NCBI GenBank assembly: GCA_025084515.1
Contig: JAJAGP010000759.1
Location: 124,001-188,000 of the forward strand
Reading direction: 5' to 3'
DNA: 64,000 nucleotides
Origin: Ancistrus triradiatus
Lineage: Eukaryota; Chordata; Actinopteri; Siluriformes; Loricariidae
This document shows positions 54,701-62,200 of the stretch, piece by piece. The translations under genes and the position numbers were made by a program. How positions within the stretch are numbered: position 1 is the first letter of the stretch; each line of letters opens with the position of its first letter. The notes under the pieces are model-generated. The model ran no database searches. It saw only the letters and a list, made by a program, of their open reading frames with translations, and was not told the origin of the DNA.

Positions 54701-55597
54701 TAGTTTTCTTTTTGTTAACAGTGTGGCATGTTTTCTCCTGGCTGTTATATTTGGGCAAAATGATTACTATTCTTATTTTTAAATCATGCTACATGTAAAC
54801 AGTTATGGTTGGGTACTGTGGGGGGAGGAAGGCAGTACATGCACAGCTCTCGCTGGAATTGGAAAAAGGACACTAGCCTTATGGCCACAGAGTAAGAGCT
54901 TTAAGAGAGACTGTTAAAGAGTCTTACAGATCACAGTTCGTGTTCCTTTAGCATACTAGCTCCACTATTCAAACACTTAAAAGAAAGTAAACTGAGCGTA
55001 CTGTCTGTAACGATGCGAGACATTTCTGGCTTGATTATAATTTCAATTTAAAATACACTCATAGTAAATACATATTCATATTCAAGGTACATTTTTTGAT
55101 ATTTACCACTCATATGATGTATTAGGTTGGGTGGTGTAAGCAGTGTGCCCCCCTCAAAGTTGAAACGAGGCCTATGCCACTGCTATCCAGTAATTTAACT
55201 GCGTCCCCACCACATTCCTATGGACTATGACATTGATCTATACCAAACTATCACTTAAAGTCACACATTGCAGACACCAGCTATTAATTAAAATCATTAT
55301 TTTATAGTCTGTCACTTAATGTTTTGGTTTTCTTTCCAGTACATTCCTGTGTAAACTCACTCTGCTCGTCCTTGGTGCGTCTCTGACAGTCCTGTTACTG
55401 GACGGAGATGGTTCCTCCATGCTGGGCTGGTATGTCGATCGACGAGCCTCCGCTGCCCACAACATCCGCAGTATCTGAGAACTGGCTGAAGCTGAACTGT
55501 TACTGGTAGGCCTCTCATGAGCTGAGGACTCCATACTGAGATTCATGTCTCCATTATGCTGTGAGCTGTTCCTGGACATTTTAATGTCTTCAGCCAT
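35921..55597 (-). CDS. ahcyl2: AHCYL (S-adenosylhomocysteine hydrolase-like / IRBIT family), AHCYL2-type, 17 coding exons, 561 aa
   Basis: Exons: 55361-55597, 53038-53140, 51152-51280, 50946-51046, 50584-50686, 45036-45130, 43441-43547, 43122-43238, 42978-43041, 42781-42869, 41171-41241, 40977-41071, 38161-38259, 37972-38040, 36396-36474, 36195-36315, 35921-35927. All are GT-AG and total 1,686 nt in one frame. In mammals AHCYL proteins are catalytically inactive AHCY relatives that regulate IP3 receptors and ion transporters. Seen here: SLSRSYSQSSADS then SSDEETCP, FCVKNINLASLGRREIEMAE, FAWKGESEDDYFWC, ILDDGGDLTHW, EESVTGVQR, ICGYGEVAKGCCAALKAM, GHSNTEID, VDHVIWPDG and the end KTGPFKPNYYRY. 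TVRDAPRT, VEGW and VYVTEIDP favour AHCYL2 over AHCYL1, but it is more diverged than expected for either and may be an extra fish paralogue. Start ATG at 55597 is the first with family-like sequence after it. Confidence 0.92.
36582..37379. mobile_element. Non-autonomous inverted-repeat element, 0.8 kb
   Basis: Left end TACAGGTATGCGCCATTTAA and right end TTAATGGCACGTACCTGTA are inverted copies. The interior is shared with 29460-30030. No protein encoded. In ahcyl2-like intron 14. Confidence 0.75.
38450..39060. mobile_element. Fragment related to the GGTACCTC-end element at 59343-60188
   Basis: ACAATGGTACCTCAGTTCCTG, AATTCCAGAAGGTTTGTC, TACAGGTGCTCCCTGATTTAC, AAGTTAAATGTATCATGAAC and AAGCTTATTTTATAATAAAGTG occur in the same order as at 59343-60188. 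Continues into the tandem repeat at 39060. In ahcyl2-like intron 12. Confidence 0.6.
39060..39730. repeat. Three tandem copies of a 223-bp unit
   Basis: The text GCGGAGCTCTTCACTCAG recurs near 39088, 39311 and 39533. Each copy continues with GAATCGAGTT(T/A)CGGTCTTCC and CACTATCCAAACTATTT. The unit derives from the interior of the GGTACCTC-end element. In ahcyl2-like intron 12. Confidence 0.82.
41171..41241 (-). CDS. ahcyl2: ahcyl2-like coding exon 11 (acceptor abuts a Tc1 end)
   Basis: Encodes MDGYQVVRLNDIIRIVDIVI and then TCTG. Its acceptor reads CTTTTTTGCCCCAATGTAG|C, in which everything before TAG is the terminus of a Tc1 family B element. Confidence 0.88.
41245..41291 (-). mobile_element. 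Tc1 family B terminal fragment at an exon acceptor
   Basis: CATTGGGGCAAAAAAGTATT then TAGTCAGTCACTGATTGTGC is the family B terminus. It begins right next to the acceptor of ahcyl2-like exon 11 and stops at the family D element. Confidence 0.85.
41299..42562 (-). mobile_element. Tc1-like family D element, nearly complete
   Basis: Ends CTGCTCAAAAAAATAAAGGG and AAGTGTTCCCTTCATTTATT (the second runs into a microsatellite). Contains a two-frame transposase on the minus strand. In ahcyl2-like intron 10. Confidence 0.87.
41645..42560 (-). pseudogene. Family D transposase, frameshifted
   Basis: 42294-42560 encodes the N-terminal DNA-binding part (QPTQVAQVVQLIHDGTSMRA, then RAWRHYQETGQYIRRRGGG). A second frame, 41645-42358, encodes the catalytic part with FTDESRFTL (first Asp) and MQDDARPHVAG (second Asp). 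WPARSPDLNPS then loses the conserved IE/D..WD text, suggesting another frameshift near the third acidic residue. Confidence 0.87.
42563..42765. repeat. Compound microsatellite (TA)n-(GA)n-(TAGA)n
   Basis: TA dinucleotides 42563-42656, GA-rich 42656-42745, TAGA to 42761. It lies between the family D element and the donor of ahcyl2-like exon 10. Confidence 0.95.
42781..42869 (-). CDS. ahcyl2: ahcyl2-like coding exon 10 (NAD-binding loop)
   Basis: Encodes VAKGCCAALKAMKAIVYVTE and then IDPICALQA. Joined to exon 9 this gives GYGEVAKG where the family has GYGEVGKG. The donor GTAATATAC is followed within about 15 bp by a TAGA/GA/TA microsatellite. Confidence 0.9.
43731..44247. mobile_element. Tc1-like family C element, decayed
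   Basis: Ends ACAGTCCTGTGCAAAAGTCT and AGACTTTCGCACAGTACTGT, about 0.5 kb apart; TTGATCAGGAATGGTCTTTT and AAAGAGTATTATGGGGTGAC inside are transposase remnants. In ahcyl2-like intron 6. Confidence 0.78.
44340..44995 (-). mobile_element. Degenerate Tc1-like element
   Basis: TCAGAGCTCTGACCTGGCCA and CTCAAGGACCTTCCTCTCCC resemble the transposase PDLNP-region seen on the minus strand in other Tc1 copies. The end CAGGGTATGATTACTTTCTG then TAGCCACTGTA is terminus-like. No usable frame remains. Confidence 0.5.
45290..46375 (+). mobile_element. 3' fragment of a non-LTR retrotransposon, split by a SINE
   Basis: Near 45330 the text encodes SADDTVLV, the reverse-transcriptase ADD active-site motif, followed in other frames by LVLPTEMNGSIELSRAESHK and FLRTT. 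After the SINE, LYSSRVRKRAGKIMANSTLP fits the C-terminal end of fish LINE ORF2. The 3' end with AAGAAAAATTTCTTGTACAC..TTGGCGAATACAAATG fits a LINE tail. Heavily frameshifted. In ahcyl2-like intron 5. Confidence 0.7.
45550..45740 (-). mobile_element. Full-length SINE nested in a LINE fragment
   Basis: Minus-strand SINE with A-box, B-box (GGTTCAAATCTCATC) and tail GGGCGTCTGCTAAATGCTG. A short duplication of CTACCACTCAACAGGACCTCGA follows on its right side. Confidence 0.88.
46402..46848 (-). mobile_element. Tc1-like family C element, decayed
   Basis: Left end TACAGTACTGTGCAAAAGTC, right end AGACTTTTGCACATTACC. The minus strand at 46422-46649 still reads RVKRLRAHKDWNDDRWERVL then WSDKPEFDIFGSN, the first catalytic Asp region of a Tc1 transposase. 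In ahcyl2-like intron 5. Confidence 0.8.
47378..48052 (+). CDS. Claudin-family tight-junction protein, single exon, 224 aa
   Basis: Claudins are four-pass membrane proteins that polymerise into paracellular barriers or pores. Seen here: a hydrophobic first segment (about residues 6-26), the extracellular-loop signature W30..G48-L49-W50..C53..C66 and the Arg after it (R77), then three further hydrophobic segments at about 79-103, 115-136 and 150-177. A Cys-rich juxtamembrane end (CMSCCRP) is a plausible palmitoylation site. It ends DNVV, close to the claudin YV PDZ-binding end. Length is normal for the family. The ATG at 47378 has a favourable CCACC before it. It lies antisense within intron 5 of the ahcyl2-like gene and has its own AATAAA. 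Which claudin it is I cannot tell. Confidence 0.9.
   Translation: MHAINIMMFGLVLALCGSILNMVSITSPNWRTIHNISGEDPHLVLQQGLWDVCWNILKKGENELICTKDYKKYLENRVVMIAQWMMVVSIPVTLIGLSVAIASHFLMDRLRCVVSSFGGLLIACSGALVIIPAAWYARIFTDLPSPSTNIHLGHCVVLACIGGTMDVISGVVMFVGNCMSCCRPRHKKRSEPSTPKLALYLRTFQGVKMESNAANVRDEHDNVV
48110..48115 (+). promoter_or_regulatory. Polyadenylation signal of the claudin gene
   Basis: AATAAA 58 bp past the claudin stop codon, the first hexamer downstream on the same strand. Confidence 0.6.
49077..49280 (-). mobile_element. SINE inserted in the minisatellite with a 7-bp target duplication
   Basis: Minus-strand SINE with all landmarks. TACATAA at 49070-49076 is repeated at 49281-49287 and matches the minisatellite unit, which shows the insertion site. 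Confidence 0.9.
49498..50105. mobile_element. Non-autonomous inverted-repeat element, 608 bp, inserted in the minisatellite
   Basis: Left end AGGCCTTTTCACACCGAGTC then TGATTTTTACA, right end TGTATAAAAATCGGACTCGG then TGTGAAAAGGCCT. Both flanks are minisatellite. It has an internal second copy of the end motif near 49567 (CACCCCGAGTCGGAAACTG). No protein encoded. Confidence 0.85.
51595..52163 (-). mobile_element. Tc1 family A fragment
   Basis: Transposase-derived minus-strand text (RKPLLSKKNIAARLQFAEDH) followed by the long terminal region ending CACAAACTTTCAAGCACCTC. Other half is missing. In ahcyl2-like intron 2. Confidence 0.78.
52164..52780 (-). mobile_element. Fragment of another Tc1-like element
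   Basis: The minus strand at 52107-52478 encodes WIAMDWNHIMFINEFRFCLR then SDDGRVRVLRPHGERT, a DDE-transposase first-Asp region in which the usual D-E is replaced by N-E. The remaining sequence to about 52780 is transposase-derived but broken. In ahcyl2-like intron 2. Confidence 0.7.
53038..53140 (-). CDS. ahcyl2: ahcyl2-like coding exon 2 (IRBIT-type serine cluster)
   Basis: Encodes VQEKPQEFSEKLTKMGCRSL and then SRSYSQSSADSQST. The RSLSRS..SQSS core is kept. The hydrophobic IQF docking motif just upstream in mammalian AHCYL1/2 is absent, and the following serine run is shorter. Confidence 0.9.
53840..54304 (+). mobile_element. Tc1 family A fragment
   Basis: GTTTTGGAATGGCCAAGTCA, AAAGTCCTGACCTTAGTTC (PDLNP region) and AAATGTTGTGGAAGGACCTG are followed by the family A terminus ending ACAAACTTTCAAGCACTGC. 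In ahcyl2-like intron 1. Confidence 0.75.
54500..54690 (+). repeat. LINE-3'-end-like dispersed repeat, diverged
   Basis: Same order as 33740-33968: TAGTCTCGGTCCTGCTAAGG, GGTTATAACGTTTAGGG, CTCCATTGTAAAAAGTGCTA and a TGACCTTGACTT tail. Confidence 0.55.
54700..55360. other. 3' part of ahcyl2-like intron 1, nothing recognised
   Basis: No coding block or repeat landmark seen. Confidence 0.45.
55361..55597 (-). CDS. ahcyl2: ahcyl2-like coding exon 1 (divergent N-terminus)
   Basis: 79 codons, donor AGA|GTGAGT in phase 0. Ser/Met/Asn-rich, probably disordered (MAEDIKMSRNSSQHNGDMNL). Its end TVRDAPRTSR lines up with the AHCYL2 segment just before the PP1-docking IQF motif. The frame is open further upstream, so an earlier start is possible. 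Confidence 0.75.
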
Positions 55598-55937
55598 GAC
55601 TTTGAAGCAGCTGATGTGTACTGATGGCGCGTTCCTGCCCAGTAAGTCCTCAGTAAGTACATAAACATAACCTTCATGACGAGTCATTGTGAAAACACAG
55701 TGCATGTGGGTCAAGGAGGGCTTGTAAATTCTTTGCCCTTCATCAGTAAACCATCAATCAATTGTAACTGTACTGAGATACCAAATGAAATGTTACATGG
55801 GACGTTGCTTTATTTTTTATTATATCGTAAAAGTATTTTGAAAGGATTTGGATTTGGTCTATAGGTTGCGGTCAAATAAAGAGATTCAATAAAGTGGAAT
55901 GGGTGTGAATCAGAATATGAAATGCACTTTGCAATAT

Positions 55938-56164
55938 ACAGTACTGTGCAAAAGTCTTAGGCCACCGTTAGATTTGTTGTTTTAGCAATGGTAATAATGA
56001 CCGTATATAACATACTGTCGACGACTGGTCCCAAAATTTCAAACTTGGTATTCATCACTTTATAATACTCTATTCCACTGTTCTTCAATCCAATCTTTGT
56101 GAGCTTTAGCATATCCTATCCTTTTCACCTTGTTCCCCTTCTGAAAAAAGTGGTTTCATGTATC
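55938..56164 (-). mobile_element. Tc1 family C end, joined to a family B fragment
   Basis: TACAGTACTGTGCAAAAGTC and downstream family C text stop at TGGTTTCATGTATCAGAAAG, where family B sequence begins. Confidence 0.72.
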
Positions 56165-56755
56165 AGAAAGTCTCATGTATCATGAGATTTTAAGCCAAAA
56201 CCTCCTTCCATCAGTGAGAGCATTGAAGATGGAACATGGCTGGGTCTTCCAGCATGACAATGATCCCAAACACACCGCTCGGGAAATGAAGGAGTGGCTC
56301 CGTAAAAAGCATTTCAAGGTCCTGGAGTGGCCTAGCCCGTCTCCAGACCTCAACCCCATAGAATATTTGTGGAGGGAGTTGAAAGTCCGTGTTGGCCCAA
56401 AACATCACTGCTCTAGAGGAGATCTGCATGGAGGAATGGGCCAAAATACCAGCTACAGTGTGTGCAAAGATGGTGAAGACTTACAGGAAACGTTTGACCT
56501 CTGTCATTGCCAACAAAGGTTATGTTACAAAGCATTGAGTTGAACTTTTGTTATTGACCAAATACTTATTTTCCACCATAATTTACAATTAAATTCTTTA
56601 AAAATCCTACAATGTGATTTCCTGGATTTTTTTTCCTCATTTTGTCTCTCATAGTTGAAGTGTATCTATGATGAAAATTACAGACCTCTCTCATCTTTCT
56701 AAGTAGGAGAACTTGCACAGTCAGTGGCTGACTAAATACTTTTTTGCCCCACTGT
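56165..56755 (+). mobile_element. Tc1 family B 3' half
   Basis: 56175-56543 keeps an open 122-codon piece with FQHDNDPKHTAREMKEWLR (second catalytic Asp) and WPSPSPDLNPIEYLWRELK. Then the family B terminus ATACTTTTTTGCCCCACTG. Upstream of the ahcyl2-like gene. Confidence 0.82.
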
Positions 56756-56760
56756 ATATA

Positions 56761-56910
56761 CTGGACTGTGGAACAAAAGATTCAAATCCCAGCACTGCCA
56801 AGCCGCCACTGTTGGGTCCTTGAGCAAAGCTTTTAACCCACATTTGCTGGGATTGTAACTTATCAGTTGTAAAATCATTCTAAATATGGGCGTCGCCAAA
56901 ATGTAAATGT
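56761..56910 (+). mobile_element. Diverged SINE
   Basis: CTGGACTGTGGAACAAAAG, GATTCAAATCCCAGC, CTGTTGGGTCCTTGAGCAAA and GGGCGTCGCCAAAATGTAAA. Shortened at both ends. Confidence 0.7.
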
Positions 56911-57187
56911 TCAACGTCTGTTTATATTTGGAGTAAACATACCCAAAAAATTTTCACCGTCATTATCACTGTTAGGTGTGTGAAGAGTGTTTACATAAAA
57001 CTCCTTGTGTTTCTGGCTAAACAAAGAGTGGCAGAATACAGCTGTCCCTGAGGTTAGGAAAGAACTAATGCTTCTGCAACAGTCTAATGATTATGCACAT
57101 ATTTATTTGACTTTAAATACTGCTTATATAAAAACAAAATCGTATTTATGTGAGGTTTCTTTATTTACATTTAGTCAGAGTGACTTA

Positions 57188-57745
57188 CAGTGGGGCAAAA
57201 AACAATTTAGTCAGCCACTGATTGTACAAGTTCTCCTACTTAGAAAGATGAGAGAGGTCTGTAATTTTCATCATAGGTACACTTCAGCTATGAGAGACAC
57301 AATGAGAAAAAAAAATCCAGGAAATCAAATTGTAGGATTTTTAAAGAATTTAATTGTAAATCATGGTGGAAAATAAGTATTTGGTCACCCACAAATAAGC
57401 AAAATTTCTGACTCTCACAGACCTGTAACTTCTTTAAGAAGCTCTTCTGTCCTCCACTCGTTACCTGTATTAATGGCACCTGTTTGACCTCGTTATCTGT
57501 ATAAAAGACACCTGTCCACAGCCCCAAACAGTCAGACTCCAAACTCAACCATGGCCAAGACCAAAGAGCTGTCGAAGGACACCAGGAAGAAAATTGTAGA
57601 CCTGCACCAGGCTGGGAAGAGTGAATCTACAATAGGAAAGCAGGTTGGTGTGAATAAATCATCTGTGGGAGCAATTGTAAGGAAATGGAAGACATACAAG
57701 TCTTGCACAATCAGTGGCTGACTAAATACTTTTTTGCCCCACTGT
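57188..57745 (+). mobile_element. Internally deleted Tc1 family B element (0.56 kb) with both ends
   Basis: Ends CAGTGGGGCAAAAAACAATT and ATACTTTTTTGCCCCACTG. Inside remains only the start of the transposase: MAKTKELSKDTRKKIVDLHQ and AGKSESTIGKQVGVNKSSVG, an HTH DNA-binding half, cut off at KTYK. A deletion product that keeps the ends. Confidence 0.85.
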
Positions 57746-57763
57746 ATAACTAATTATGGTTTT

Positions 57764-57842
57764 ACAAGGTACAACCCAAGCAGTTCTGGGTTATGGGCAC
57801 AACCCTTAGCTTTGCTGGGATTTGAACATTGGACTTTCTGGT
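57764..57842 (-). mobile_element. SINE remnant
   Basis: AAGCAGTTCTGGGTTATGGG..CTGGGATTTGAACATTGGAC matches the middle and B-box region only. Confidence 0.45.
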
Positions 57843-58174
57843 ATCCAAGTGTCCAATAAAACTGAGCAACATGCTGTATATATTTATAGGGTGGCATGTT
57901 CTGTAATGTCACAACGCAAATAACATACCTTTCTAATGCCGTTTGATGAACACAGGTGTGTCGTGTTTGAAAATAACCTACATAGATATAATTAGGATAA
58001 GTAACCTGGTTTCTTTTGTTTCCCATTCTTCTCTCCAAAGGACCATAGTCTAGCTTGTGGCTCCAAACATCCGGTGGCCACCGTCTGCTACTCTCACCAG
58101 AAGGCAGTGGATTTCTGCGAGAGTAGTAGTTCACACATGAAGGAGTTTGCTGCGTCCATCTTTATTGGCGCCCT

Positions 58175-58505
58175 GCACTATTTTCAGTCCAGCAGTGACA
58201 CAGAAGCGTTTAAAGCTCCAGCAGCACTGCTGTGTCTGATCCAGTCATACCAGAACAACATGCCACCACCACATCCGTGTCACCGCAGTGCTGAGAATGA
58301 TCCACCACCCAAATAGTACCTGAGCTGTGGGAATCCTGACCATTAGAGAGCAGAGTAAAGGTGACTAACAAAGTTAAACAAACAGATGGACTACAGTCTG
58401 TACTTGTAGAACTACAAGGTGCATCCATATGGTATGTGAAACTGATAAAATGGACAATGAGTGTAGAGACGAGGTGTACCTATTAAAGTTAACACACCCT
58501 GTTCT
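58175..58505. mobile_element. Half copy of the foldback element of 19680-20474
   Basis: CAGCAGCACTGCTGTGTCTG, CACCGCAGTGCTGAGAATGA, AACAGATGGACTACAGTCTG and GTAGAACTACAAGGTGCATC match one arm; the other arm is missing. Confidence 0.65.
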
Positions 58506-59077
58506 TGACTGGCATCTGTTTGCACAGAGATGACGGAGTGCAGGTTTATATGGCGGCTCTACAAAAGTCACTCAATACAACAAACTATAGCACAACTCAA
58601 ATGTCTGAAATATAATATGTAGTTAAACGTAATTCATTCAGGTATTATTTTCAATATGAATATGAACAGAGGTCCAAATTCGAGGCCAGTCAGTGCAGCC
58701 ACTGGAGACACAATAAGACATTTTATAAATGATATGGATCAGTCAAAGAAAAGGAAAGCGAAATAGAGCGTCCAAAGACTTTCGTACATATTGAATTAGC
58801 AATTAAATAATTGATCCTAATAAATGACCATATTGTCCAATTACCCCTCTGAAGCACACCTGTCCTATTTGTCCTGCTGCAACAACCCTGAATTATTTCA
58901 AGAAGGTCTTGGTAAGTGTACCAGAAGGTGGAAGACATCAAACTGCAATACTGAGGACGTCCAGTTCTTTAAACGTCAGTGTCCGACAGGTTACAGCAGA
59001 CGGATGACTTTTTGGATTTGGATGTTTTGTGTACATCAGAGGTAGTATTTCCACTGGATGTAGGAACATAAATGGGT

Positions 59078-59264
59078 TTAGTTTGCGTTGCCTCTGTCTT
59101 TCAGGAGTTTGTTCAGCACACTGGTCTGCTTTAAGGTTTTCAGGTTGGAGATGTCCTCAGCGTACACGGGCACATCAGAGCTGTGTTCAGCCCCGTCAGG
59201 CTCGCTCTCACTGTCTGACAGCGTCGTGAGCAGAGCGTCGTTCTCATACGTAGGGAAATAGTAC
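59078..59264 (-). CDS. znf277: znf277 terminal exon
   Basis: Acceptor TTTGTGTAG, then YYFPTYENDALLTTLSDSES, an acidic stretch, and SNLKTLKQTSVLNKLLKDRG before the stop. The sequence is family-specific. Confidence 0.93.
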
Positions 59265-62200
59265 CTACACAAAGAGGGAGGGGACAACAATGAACTTCTT
59301 CTCAGGCATATCTTTCACTTGGTATTACAAATGGAAACTACTACAGTGGTACCTCAGTTGTCGTCATTAATTCGTTCCAGAAAGTTTGTCGAGAACCGCA
59401 AATTTTTCTCATAAGGAACAATGTAAATTGAATTAAACCAGACCCCCAGCAAATCCACTGTAATGGAGTTGTATTGTACAGGTGCTAATTGATTTCCGAT
59501 GGGGATACGTTCAGACAAATCCACCAAAAGTTAAATGTATCATGAACCGAGGAGTTTAACGAGTGTCTGGTGTGTCAGCAGAGATGAGGCTGAAGTTAGG
59601 TTCTTAATCGTGTTTTCCAGTTACATTATGGCACCTGTAGATGGAGATTCTGCCTCATGATAAGTAACGATAAGTAAGTTGATGTTTAAAACACTTACAT
59701 TAACCTACTGTTGGCCAAAACCATTAACACAAAGCTTATTTTATAATAGAGTGTTGAAATATCTCATGTCATTAAGTGAGTAACGGATTGAAAGTGCAAA
59801 ACACTTACTCTATTTGTTACCCAACTGCAGCTTGTGTTCTAAAGCATTCAATTCCTGTTTTGCTTTCGGTTGGCTCTTATAAACTAACCTTTTCAGGACC
59901 CATGGAGACTTATTTGCACTAAAAATACAGTCCTGTAGATGTAAAAATAAAGAGAAACACCATAAAAATTAGCGAAGCGCTATTGTGAACCTGAATCACT
60001 ATGTACTGAATCGTGAATCATGAATTGTGAATCGAGTTTCGGCTGAAACCAGTCACAAAGCTCAACTCATCCAAGTTTAACTGAGTACTGAGCAAACCAA
60101 CAGAACCGAGACGAAGTTTTCAAGTCAAAATGCACCGAGAACCGAATTCGACTTGTTCCGAGGTGGTCAGGAACCAAGGTACCACTGTAAATCAGTGAGT
60201 CAATGAATAACTATAGCGCAAATAATGTTGTTAGTTCATAAAGTTGTTCGTAAATCGCTAAGATGAATCGTTACTGGGAAATGCACCACTATAAAGTAGT
60301 CTGTGAAGCTGCTTATTGCTGTTATCAGGGATGCACCACAAAACGTTCAGCTGTAAATGAGCAAAAATGTTGCAATCATCAGAGATGAACAGATCACCCT
60401 TGGAGGAGAGCACTAAGCTTTACATAACCTCATGGATGCTACCACTGGGCTAGTGTTGCTCTGAATAATCCTCTCACTGGAAGAACAGGCTCAACTGTGC
60501 ACTTTGGGACATTATTAAGTATAATACAATAACAAGTGTTCAGTGATGACTTTTCTTCACTCACTGTGGTTGGTCCCAATGCGTGTTATCTGGAAGCTGC
60601 ATCATGTGACCCGCCTCCATCAGATGCTGCACCACTTCTTGCTTGGTACTGAACTTCTTCTGGCAGCTGTAACAGCGGGACTGGTGGAGCTCACGCCGGA
60701 CGTAGTTCACCAACTTGACTTGCTGATAAAATCTCAGATCTGGACATCAACACACGTCAGCATGATAAAGGTGTAGCTTCATTTCCTGTAGATCTTCTAA
60801 TGTTTCATTGTTAAGGTTTACTTACTGAGATCTGTTTTTAGTTTGTGGAGGTCAAATTCATGAGCTTCCTGTCACAAACCAGATCAAACGTTCAGGATGT
60901 CGAAAGTGTTCTCCAGTCAATCACAGGGCACCATGATTACATTAATGATAGCACTGATATTCTGATCCCAAATGTATACGAACTGGAGAAAGAGTCGTTA
61001 TATTAATAATGACCTGCATGTGTGTGTAGATCTTGTCCATCGTTTCCTCCTGCTGATCACAGAACAGGCACACAGCACACAATGGGTGAGCCTGCCAGTC
61101 GGACCAGTCGCTGCACACACAAGAGGAACAGCGTCACCTCACAGATGTAGGCGCTGCCTATGCAATTTCATATTCAATATACAGTGGTGCTTGAAAGTTT
61201 GTGAACCCTTTAGAATGTTCTATATTTCTGTATAAATATGACCTAAAACATCATCAGATTTTCACACAAGTCCTAAAAGTAGATAAAGAGAACCCAGTTA
61301 AACAAATGAGACAAAATATTATACTTAGTCATTTATTTATTGAGGAAAAAGATCCAATATTACATATTAGTGAGTGGCAAAAGTATGTGAACCTCTAAGA
61401 TTAGCACATTTCAACCAATGCAATGACAATCAGGTGTGAGTGGGCACCCTGTTTTATTTAAAGAACACGGATCCATCAAAGTCCATTGTTGCCCTGCCCA
61501 GGAGTGGTCAACCAACAAAGATCACTTCAAGAGCAGGGAGTCTAATAGTTGGTGAGGTCACAAAGGACTCCAGGGTAACTTCTAAGCAACTGAAGGCCTC
61601 TCTCACATTGGCTAATGTTAATGCTCATGAGTCCACCATCAGAAGATCAACAATGGTGTGCATGGCAGGGTTGCAATGAGAAAGCCACTGCTCTCCAAAA
61701 AGAACATTGCTGCTCGTCTGCAGTTTGATAAAGATCATGTGGACAAGCCAGAAGGCTATTGGAAGAATGTTTTGTGGACGGATGAGACCAAAATAGAACT
61801 TTTTGGTTTAAAACAGAAGCGTTATGTTGGGAGAAAGGAAAACACTGCATTCCAGCATAAGAACCTTATCCCATCTGTGAAACATGGTGGTGATGGTATC
61901 ATGGTTTGGGCCTGTTTTGCTGCATCTGGGCCAGGACGGCTTGCCATCATTGATGGAACAATGAATTCTGAATTATATCAGAGAATTCTAAAGAAAAGGT
62001 GGTACACTTTTGACTGGCTCAGTGGTAGAGCACTGGTCTGAGATAATATCTGGCTTGGTTGAGACAAAATTAAACGCAGCGACGTGGCTACCAAGCATTT
62101 TGTGGACACTCAACCGCAGTATATGCTCAAGGAAATTTAGCATTTCGTTATTTAATTAATAAAGTTTGAAGGTTACTTCACGTTCTTCTGTAACATTACT

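Noticed and set aside
62010..62050. Possible tRNA (TGGCTCAGTGGTAGAGC)
   Set aside because: A-box-like text only; no B-box or cloverleaf follows. More likely the head of another SINE.
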